From: DATCSE01 sp036568605
GTDB taxonomy: Bacteria > Pseudomonadota > Gammaproteobacteria > Burkholderiales > Burkholderiaceae_C
Assembly: GCA_036568605.1 (NCBI GenBank)
Contig: DATCSE010000469.1
Coordinates: 1 to 11,180 of the forward strand
Direction of reading: 5' to 3'
DNA: 11,180 nt
Positions within the stretch are counted from its first letter, which is position 1. The number at the start of each line of letters is the position of its first letter. Of this stretch, positions 1-5,340 are shown in pieces. Under the pieces are notes generated by a model. It saw only the letters and a program-made list of their open reading frames with translations. It made no database searches and was not told the DNA's origin. A program made the position numbers and the translations under genes.

Positions 1-280
1 CGCCCACGTCGACCAGCAGCTCGGCGATGCGCAGCCCGCCGGTCTCGGGGCTGACGATCACTTCCTGCCAGGCCGCGAGCGGGCCGCTGCCCTGCACGAC
101 CTCGGGCCAGGACTCGGTCTTGGCCGTGACGGCGCCGACCGTCAGCACGCTGGGTGCTTTTGCATCGGCCGGGGCCGCGGCGGTCGCGGGACGCGCGATC
201 CAGGCGGCGGCACCGGCCGTCAGCGCGGCCGCCAGCGTGATCGCGCCGACCCGCAGGGTTCGATTCATGGAAACCTTCAT
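1..280 (-). CDS. RND efflux periplasmic adaptor (MFP), N-terminal part
   Basis: This is the first ~93 residues of a periplasmic adaptor (membrane fusion protein), which links an inner-membrane RND pump to an outer-membrane channel. The gene leaves the window at the left edge. Residues ~5-36 form a basic start, a hydrophobic Ala/Leu/Gly-rich segment and an Ala-rich tail, fitting a signal or anchor sequence. After it comes an adaptor-type beta-strand stretch (VQGSGPLAAWQEVIVSPETG), which resembles the start of the barrel-sandwich domain in AcrA/MexA-like proteins. The ATG at 280 overlaps the stop of the outer-membrane gene as ATGA, implying translational coupling. A second in-frame ATG at 268 has a better Shine-Dalgarno sequence (GAAGG, 5-nt gap) and could be the true start. 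Whether the pump exports drugs or metals cannot be told from this fragment. The inner-membrane pump gene probably lies just beyond position 1. Confidence 0.82.
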   Translation of the reverse strand, partial: MKVSMNRTLRVGAITLAAALTAGAAAWIARPATAAAPADAKAPSVLTVGAVTAKTESWPEVVQGSGPLAAWQEVIVSPETGGLRIAELLVDVG

Positions 281-1752
281 GAGCTTGTCTTCGATGCTTG
301 CGCCATCGTGTCGGGCGACGCGGCCGGCGCGCCGGGCTCCCACCCGCCGCCGAGCGCCTTGTAGAGCGCGATCCAGTACTCGACACGGTCGCGCTGCAGC
401 GTGATCAGCGTGATCTCGGCCGACAGCGCCGAGCGGCGCGCCTCCTCCAGGTTCAGCAGGCTCTCGCCGCCGGCGCGCCAGTTCGCTTCGGTGGCACGGA
501 AGTAGGCGCGGTAGTCGCTGGCCGCGCGCTCGGCTTCTTCGGAGCGGCGCGCGGTGCTGTCCAGGTTCACGAGTGCCTGCTCGACTTCCTTGACCGCGCT
601 GCGCACGCCCTTGCGGAAGTCGGCCTGGGCCGCCTGGTAGCTGGCCCGCGCGGTGTCGACCGCGGCGCGGCGCTTGCCCGCGTCGAACAGCGGAATCGAC
701 AGCGACGGGCCGAAGGACCAGGTCGTCAACGCCGAGGACCCCGGCGACGCCGAGATCGAGATGGAGCCCGACAACGACAGGCTGGGGTACAGATCGGCCT
801 GCGCCACGCCGATCTCGGCGCTGCTCGCCGCGAGCTCGCGCTCCAGCGACGCGAGGTCGGGCCGCTGGCGCAGCGCGTTGGCCGGCACGTTCTGCACCTC
901 GAGGCCGGCCGGCGTCGGCAGGCGGCCGCCGCGGCTGCCCGCATCGCCGGCCCGGCCGTGGGTCGACAGCAGCGAGCGCAACGCGACCTCGTCGCGGCCG
1001 GTGAGGTTGACCAGCGACTTCACGAGCAGATCGCACTGCGCACGCTGCGACAGCACCGTCGAGGTTGCGCTCGCGAGGCTGGCGCGCGCCAGCGCAGCGT
1101 CGGATGGCGCGTTGAAGCCGGCACGCACCGCGGCAGCCGTCGCCTTCTCGGTCTCGGCGTTCGAAGCCCGCTCGAGCTCGTAGGCATCGGCCAGCAGCTC
1201 GCAGCCGCGGTATTGCACATAGGTGTCGGCCACCTCGGCCGCGAGCGAGACGCGCGCATCGTGCCAGTCCGCAACACGCGCGCGGGTGCGCGCCTTGGCC
1301 GCCTCGGTGTTGCGGCGCGCCTTCGCGAAGAGATCGATCTCCCAGCTCGCGTCCAGGCCGGCGCTGCGGGTCGTGCTGGTCGACGCGGCGTCCGCCAGCG
1401 CCTGCTGGCGCGAGCGGGTCAGCGATGCGCTGCCATCGACGCTGGGCAGGCCCGACGCGCGCGCGGTGGTCAGCGTCGCGCGCGCCTTCTCGATGCCGGC
1501 CCAGGCCTTCACGAGGCTGGGGCTGTCGGCTTCGGCGATCGCGATCAGCTGCGCGACGATCGGGTCGTCGAACTGCTGCCACCAGTCGCGCATCGTGCCG
1601 ACGTTGCCGCCGTGCGGCAGCGCGGCTTGCCAGACGGCGGGCGCTTCGGACGCCGGCTCCGTATAGGTGGGCCCCACCGCGCAGGCCGCGAGCAGGAGGC
1701 TCGCGCAGATCGGCATCAGGGCAGTGGCGGGACGATTCGACAAGGCAGACAC
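277..1752 (-). CDS. NodT-family efflux outer-membrane lipoprotein (TolC-like channel)
   Basis: This is an outer-membrane channel of a tripartite efflux system. From GTG at 1752 it is 491 residues, normal for the NodT/OprM type. It starts with a short hydrophobic signal ending in lipobox L-A-A-C (Cys24), followed by AVGPTY, the usual start of this family; the residues after Cys do not signal inner-membrane retention. Two Ala/Arg/Glu-rich helical repeats, ~residues 55-260 and ~280-475, match paired OEP domains of TolC-fold proteins. The second carries the typical RPDLASLERELAASSAEIGVA run and SLSGS strands. The start is uncertain. GTG at 1797 opens the longest frame, but gives a long acidic extension before the signal and begins 15 bp from the proposed regulator box. 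TTG at 1743 is also possible. No candidate has a good ribosome-binding site. It is the first gene of a minus-strand efflux operon, with the adaptor next. Confidence 0.92.
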   Translation of the reverse strand: MSALSNRPATALMPICASLLLAACAVGPTYTEPASEAPAVWQAALPHGGNVGTMRDWWQQFDDPIVAQLIAIAEADSPSLVKAWAGIEKARATLTTARASGLPSVDGSASLTRSRQQALADAASTSTTRSAGLDASWEIDLFAKARRNTEAAKARTRARVADWHDARVSLAAEVADTYVQYRGCELLADAYELERASNAETEKATAAAVRAGFNAPSDAALARASLASATSTVLSQRAQCDLLVKSLVNLTGRDEVALRSLLSTHGRAGDAGSRGGRLPTPAGLEVQNVPANALRQRPDLASLERELAASSAEIGVAQADLYPSLSLSGSISISASPGSSALTTWSFGPSLSIPLFDAGKRRAAVDTARASYQAAQADFRKGVRSAVKEVEQALVNLDSTARRSEEAERAASDYRAYFRATEANWRAGGESLLNLEEARRSALSAEITLITLQRDRVEYWIALYKALGGGWEPGAPAASPDTMAQASKTSS

Positions 1753-1811
1753 GGTGTCGCTGAGGTGTGGGGCATCGTAGAAATGCGCTCCGTTCACCGC
1801 GGTTCGGCAGC

Positions 1812-1826
1812 GTTAAGCAGGGTAAA
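1812..1826. promoter_or_regulatory. CpxR-type operator in the divergent efflux/two-component promoter region
   Basis: GTTAA (1812-1816), five bases, then GTAAA (1822-1826) differs by one base from the CpxR consensus GTAAA-N5-GTAAA. It lies between the efflux genes (minus) and a regulator whose DNA-binding domain resembles CpxR (plus). A minus-strand -10-like TACGAT at 1774-1779 and a plus-strand CATACT at 1866-1871 (each 4 of 6 to consensus) lie on either side, but neither has a good -35, as expected of activator-dependent promoters. The operator role is inferred from the motif and its position only. Confidence 0.45.
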
Positions 1827-1894
1827 AATCGCGGCAGCGAAGTACGCGGCCCAGCCTAACCGCGACATACTTTCGGCTTCCTGACCACCACGCC

Positions 1895-2590
1895 ATGCCT
1901 CGCGTCCTGCTCGTCGACGACGACGTCGACCTCACCGAGATGTTGTCGCTCTACCTCGCGCGCGAGGGCTTCGACGTGCAGGCGGTGCACGACGGCGAGA
2001 GCGGCGCAGCGGAAGCGACGCGCGGGGCCTATGCGATCGTCGTGCTGGACATCATGATGCCGCGCATGTCGGGCATCGAGGCGCTGCGCCGCATCCGCGC
2101 GACCAGCCAGGTGCCGGTCCTGATGCTGACCGCGCGCGGCGAGAACGTGGACCGCATCGTCGGCCTGGACATGGGCGCGGACGACTACGTGCCCAAGCCC
2201 TGCACGCCCGGCGAACTGGCCGCGCGCATCCGCGCGATCCTGCGGCGCACCGAAACGCGCGAGCCGGCCAGCGCGCCGAACCCATCGCGTGTGCTGCAGG
2301 TCGGCGAGCTCGCGCTGTGGCCGGGCAGCCGGCGCGCGCTGTGGCGCGGCCAGCCGCTGGAGTTGACCGGCACCGAATTCAGCTTGCTGGACGTGCTCGC
2401 GCGCCATGCGGGGCAACTCGTCAGCAAGGACGCGATCTCGCTGCAGGCCTTCGGCAAGCCGCTGGCGCGCTTCGACCGGCGCATCGACGTGCACATCAGC
2501 AGCATCCGCCAGAAGCTGGGCACGCGGCCCGATGGCCAGTCATGGATCCAGAGCGTGCGCGGTCGGGGCTACCAGTTGCTCGAGGACTGA
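1895..2590 (+). CDS. CpxR-like OmpR-family response regulator
   Basis: This is a cytoplasmic two-component response regulator of 231 residues. The receiver domain (~1-118) has all active-site residues: acidic pocket D8/D9/D10, phospho-acceptor D52 (LDIMMP), T79, Y98 and K101. The usual KPF is KPC here. A winged-helix domain (~130-230) contains TGTEFSLL, the recognition-helix region FDRRIDVHISSIRQKL and the terminal wing RGRGY. This C-terminal domain resembles E. coli CpxR more than OmpR, PhoB or CusR. The ATG at 1895 gives the standard regulator start MPRVLLVDDD, although its ribosome-binding site is weak. It is divergent from the efflux operon and directly upstream of a histidine kinase, its presumed partner. 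It probably controls the efflux genes and its own operon; that is inferred from gene order and the GTAAA-type box in between. Confidence 0.93.
   Translation: MPRVLLVDDDVDLTEMLSLYLAREGFDVQAVHDGESGAAEATRGAYAIVVLDIMMPRMSGIEALRRIRATSQVPVLMLTARGENVDRIVGLDMGADDYVPKPCTPGELAARIRAILRRTETREPASAPNPSRVLQVGELALWPGSRRALWRGQPLELTGTEFSLLDVLARHAGQLVSKDAISLQAFGKPLARFDRRIDVHISSIRQKLGTRPDGQSWIQSVRGRGYQLLED
2582..2586 (+). promoter_or_regulatory. Ribosome-binding site supporting the TTG start of the histidine kinase
   Basis: GAGGA lies inside the last codons of the response regulator, 6 nt before TTG at 2593. It is the best Shine-Dalgarno match near any candidate start of the kinase. It supports TTG over the later ATG at 2650, which would cut into the first membrane segment. 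Confidence 0.6.
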
Positions 2591-2592
2591 CG

Positions 2593-3642
2593 TTGACGCC
2601 GCCACCCCGTGCGGGCCGCCTCTTCTGGAAGCTGCTGCTCGCGCTCGTGATGAGCAATGTGCTGGCGATCGGCGGGACCGCCGGCTTCTTCTTGCTGACC
2701 GGCCACATGCCACCGCAGCCCCAAGGCATGCCGATGTGGGGCCCGGTGCCCATCGTGCCGTTCGTGTCGGCCGTGATCGCGATGCTGATCATCAGCCTCG
2801 TGCTCGCCTGGTACCTGTCGCAACCGCTGCGCCACCTGCGCTGGGCGCTGGGCCGCTTCGCCGAAGGCCGGCTCGACACCCGGGTTCAGCCGCTGATGAG
2901 CGGCCGGCGCGACGAGATCGCCGACGTGGCCTATGACTTCGATCGCATGGCCGCGCGGATCGAGCAGCTCGCGCAGGCCAACCGCGCGCTGATGCACGAC
3001 ATCTCGCACGAGCTGCGCTCGCCGCTGACTCGGCTGCAGGCGGCGATCGGCCTGCTGCGCCAGGACCCGTCGCAGGCCGATGCGATGATCGAGCGCATCG
3101 TCCGCGAGAGCGAACGGCTGGACATGCTGATCGAGGAGCTGCTGACCTTGCACCGGCTCGAGGCCGGCCCGACCAGCGCCCCGCCGCAGCGCGTCGACGT
3201 GATCGAGCTGCTGCAGTCGATTGCCGACGACGCCGGCTTCGAGGCCCACGCGACGCAGCAGACGCTGCGTCTCGATGCGGCGGACAGCTTCGTGATCGAG
3301 GCCCACGGCGAGCTGCTCTACCGGGCGTTCGAGAACGTCGTGCGCAATGCGTTGAAGTTCAGCCCGGCCGGCAGCGAGATCGAGGTGGCAGCCCGCCTCG
3401 TCGACGGCGGCAGGACGCTGGTCACCACCGTGCGGGACCGCGGCCCCGGCGTGCCCTCGAACATGCTGCAGGCGATCTTCGAGCCGTTCACGCGGGTCGA
3501 GGGCAGCGAGTCGGTGCGCGGCACCGGCCTCGGGCTGGCGATCGCGCGCCGGGCGATGCTGCTGCATGGCGGCAGCGTCGAAGCGACCGCACGCGAAGGC
3601 GGCGGGCTGGTCGTCACGCTCTCGCTGCCGCGGCGCGCCTGA
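2593..3642 (+). CDS. CpxA-like sensor histidine kinase with a very short periplasmic loop
   Basis: This is an inner-membrane histidine kinase of 349 residues from a TTG start two bases after the regulator's stop; GAGGA lies 6 nt upstream. Two membrane helices (~14-35 and ~54-74) enclose only about 20 periplasmic residues, rich in Pro and Met. A HAMP domain follows (~75-128). The dimerisation box is HDISHELRSPLTRL with H139 as phosphorylation site. The ATPase domain has an N box (ENVVRNALK, N248/N252), D box (DRGPG, D282), F box (FEPF) and G box (GTGLGLA, ~310-316). All catalytic motifs are intact, so it should be an active kinase/phosphatase. Its partner is the CpxR-like regulator in the same operon. 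E. coli CpxA has a large periplasmic domain, so the signal here must be sensed in the membrane, by the small loop, or through another protein. The substrate signal is unknown. Confidence 0.93.
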   Translation: MTPPPRAGRLFWKLLLALVMSNVLAIGGTAGFFLLTGHMPPQPQGMPMWGPVPIVPFVSAVIAMLIISLVLAWYLSQPLRHLRWALGRFAEGRLDTRVQPLMSGRRDEIADVAYDFDRMAARIEQLAQANRALMHDISHELRSPLTRLQAAIGLLRQDPSQADAMIERIVRESERLDMLIEELLTLHRLEAGPTSAPPQRVDVIELLQSIADDAGFEAHATQQTLRLDAADSFVIEAHGELLYRAFENVVRNALKFSPAGSEIEVAARLVDGGRTLVTTVRDRGPGVPSNMLQAIFEPFTRVEGSESVRGTGLGLAIARRAMLLHGGSVEATAREGGGLVVTLSLPRRA

Positions 3643-3706
3643 TGCCGCGTCACGCGGGCGGTCTACAGTCCACGACCTTTCGGTCGACATCGACACTCTG
3701 GATGCC

Positions 3707-5119
3707 ATGAAGTTTTCTGTCGTTGGAACCTTTGTCCTGGCCTTGCTGCTCGCGGGCTGTTCGTCGCTGCGCCCCTGGCAGAACGTCGCGGCTGCGCAGG
3801 GCGACAGCGTGCCGCTCGGTGCGGCCGACCCTCGCTCGGCCGCGCTGGAGCAGCGCTCCATCGTCGTCGCGCTGACGCTCTCGGGCGGCGGCGCACGTGC
3901 CGCCGCATTCGGCCTGGGCGTGCTGCGCGAGCTGAAGGCGACCCGCTTCGTCTGGGAAGGCCAGGACACCACGCTGCTCGACGAGCTCGGCCTGATCAGC
4001 GGCGTCTCCGGCGGCAGCATCCTGGCCGCCCACTACGCGATGTTCGGCGACGAGACCTTGACGCGCTTCGAACCCGACTTCCTGCTCGAGAACTTCGACG
4101 GGGACCTGATCCGGCTCCTGCTGTCGCCGTCGCGCTTCCGCGATCTGAGCTCGCCGTGGTACGGCCGCAGCAACGTGCTCGAGGAGCGGCTGAACGTGCT
4201 GTATCGCGGCCGCACCTTCGGCGACCTCGCGGCGCGCCCGCGCGGGCCGATGCTGCTGGTCACGGCGACCGACCTCACGACCGGAGCCCCGTTCGAGTTC
4301 ACCGCCGAACAGTTCGCGCTGATCTGCTCGGACCTGAACAGGGTGCCGCTGTCGTTCGCGGTGGCCTCGTCGTCGGCGGTCCCGCTGCTGCTGAGCCCGA
4401 CCACGCTGCGCAACTACGCCGGTTCCTGCGCGCATCCGCCCGCGACCGCATCCGGCCATGCGACGTCGACCCAGGCCGACTACCGGGCCCGGATGCTGAA
4501 GGCGAGCGCCGAGAGCTACATCGACGTGCGCGAGCGCCCGTTCCTGCACCTGGTCGACGGCGGCGTGGCCGACAACCTGGGCCTGCGCGGCTTGCTGGAT
4601 CGCGTGGTGGCCACGGGGGCTATCCAGGACAGCTTCCGCGATGCGCCGCCCGGCTCCATCCACAAGCTGGTCCTGATCGCCGTCAACTCGGAGCGCGATC
4701 TGGGCGAGCGCATCGACCAGAGCGACCGTGTACCCAATGCCGGGCAGGTGATGGATGCGCTGCTGTTCGGCGCGGGTTCGCGCGTCACGCAGATGACCTT
4801 GGCGATGCTCGAGGACGACCTGCAGCGCTGGAACGCGGAGCTGAAGCGCCACCGCGGCGCGCCCAACAGCCCGTTCGCCGCCGATGCCGAGCTTCACGTG
4901 ATCAGCGTAGGCCTGCGCGACGTTTCGGATCCCGAGCAGCGGCGCTTGATGCTGCGCGTGCCGACCGCCTTCACGATCCCGGCGGCGGACGTGAAGCTGC
5001 TGCAGGATGCGGCGCACGAGGCCTTGCAGCGCTCGCCCGCGTTCCAGCGCCTGGTCCAAAGCCTGGGTGCGACAGCGCCGCCACCGAGCGCAGCGGACAC
5101 CGCCATCGCCGCGCACTGA
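3707..5119 (+). CDS. Patatin-like phospholipase lipoprotein
   Basis: This is a predicted serine lipid acyl hydrolase of 470 residues tethered to the envelope. The signal peptide ends in lipobox L-A-G-C (Cys18), followed by Ser-Ser, which favours outer-membrane sorting. The patatin fold is clear: oxyanion loop SGGGARA (~59-65), nucleophile motif GVSGG (Ser101), and the Asp-Gly-Gly motif (Asp284) that completes the Ser-Asp dyad, so the enzyme should be active. The C-terminal ~150 residues are helical with no motif I recognise. ATG at 3707 gives a clean lipoprotein signal; an upstream in-frame ATG at 3566 would overlap the kinase and is rejected. The gap to the kinase is 64 bp without a terminator, so co-transcription with the two-component genes is plausible. 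Its ribosome-binding site is weak. The actual substrate (phospholipid, lysophospholipid or other ester) is not shown by the sequence. Confidence 0.9.
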   Translation: MKFSVVGTFVLALLLAGCSSLRPWQNVAAAQGDSVPLGAADPRSAALEQRSIVVALTLSGGGARAAAFGLGVLRELKATRFVWEGQDTTLLDELGLISGVSGGSILAAHYAMFGDETLTRFEPDFLLENFDGDLIRLLLSPSRFRDLSSPWYGRSNVLEERLNVLYRGRTFGDLAARPRGPMLLVTATDLTTGAPFEFTAEQFALICSDLNRVPLSFAVASSSAVPLLLSPTTLRNYAGSCAHPPATASGHATSTQADYRARMLKASAESYIDVRERPFLHLVDGGVADNLGLRGLLDRVVATGAIQDSFRDAPPGSIHKLVLIAVNSERDLGERIDQSDRVPNAGQVMDALLFGAGSRVTQMTLAMLEDDLQRWNAELKRHRGAPNSPFAADAELHVISVGLRDVSDPEQRRLMLRVPTAFTIPAADVKLLQDAAHEALQRSPAFQRLVQSLGATAPPPSAADTAIAAH

Positions 5120-5137
5120 CCGCGTGCCAGGGCATGC

Positions 5138-5177
5138 CGAATCGTCGCGCCGCCGCGACGTTTCCGTCGACGATTCG
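5138..5177 (+). repeat. Perfect 10-bp inverted repeat downstream of the patatin gene
   Basis: CGAATCGTCG (5138-5147) and CGACGATTCG (5168-5177) are perfect reverse complements 20 bases apart. A shorter hairpin (CGACG-TTTC-CGTCG, 5156-5169) overlaps the right arm and would compete with it. The structure begins 18 bases after the patatin stop and may stop or protect the transcript 3' end. There is no T-tract, so an ordinary intrinsic terminator is not shown. Confidence 0.45.
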
Positions 5178-5194
5178 TTGACGAGATTCAACGA
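5175..5194 (+). repeat. 7-bp hairpin in the patatin/receptor intergenic region
   Basis: TCGTTGA (5175-5181) pairs with TCAACGA (5188-5194) around a 6-nt loop, overlapping the right arm of the previous repeat by three bases. It could be part of one transcript-end structure or an operator for the receptor promoter. A TTGACG at 5178-5183 resembles a -35 element, but no matching -10 was found at normal spacing. Confidence 0.3.
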
Positions 5195-5266
5195 CTGATC
5201 AACCCCGGATCGAATTCGACGCCTGCCGGCCACGGCGGCCCATGCCTGCGCGCAAGCCGTGTATGG

Positions 5267-5333
5267 CCTGAATGACACTGCGGCGGCCCGATACATCGGG
5301 ACACCCAACTTCACTTGCAGCGTCATTCAGGAG
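5267..5333 (+). promoter_or_regulatory. Nested hairpin leader overlapping the RBS of the TonB receptor gene
   Basis: CCTGAATGACACTGC (5267-5281) and GCAGCGTCATTCAGG (5317-5331) form a 15-bp inverted repeat with one A/C mismatch. Between them CCCGAT-AC-ATCGGG (5287-5300) makes a second hairpin. The right arm runs into the Shine-Dalgarno AGGAG (5329-5333), which lies 7 nt before the ATG at 5341. If transcription starts upstream of 5267, the RNA would fold so that three of five SD bases are paired. This is the pattern of a translational switch, RNA thermometer or protein-controlled leader. A DNA-level operator is the alternative. The pairing is visible directly; the function is inferred. Confidence 0.5.
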
Positions 5334-5340
5334 TCATCGA

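Noticed and set aside
298..1884. Plus-strand open frame of over 500 codons opposite the outer-membrane efflux gene
   Set aside because: Low-complexity Arg/Gly/Ala translation with no domain; the minus strand has a clear NodT-type lipoprotein.
2317..2592. Upstream extension of the histidine kinase frame into the response regulator
   Set aside because: The extension overlaps the regulator's conserved winged helix out of frame and has no kinase-like features; TTG at 2593 has an SD and gives the expected N-terminus.
3673..3686. Small hairpin CGACC-TTTC-GGTCG between kinase and patatin genes
   Set aside because: Only five base pairs and no T-tract, too weak to call a terminator; co-transcription remains plausible.
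3650..5326. Minus-strand open frame opposite the patatin gene
   Set aside because: Shadow of the patatin coding frame; Arg/Gln/Ala-rich with no motif.
5267..5331. 65-bp element with 15-bp terminal inverted repeats read as a MITE
   Set aside because: No target-site duplication flanks it, it is very short, no second copy was noticed in the window, and the right arm fits the ribosome-binding site of the next gene.
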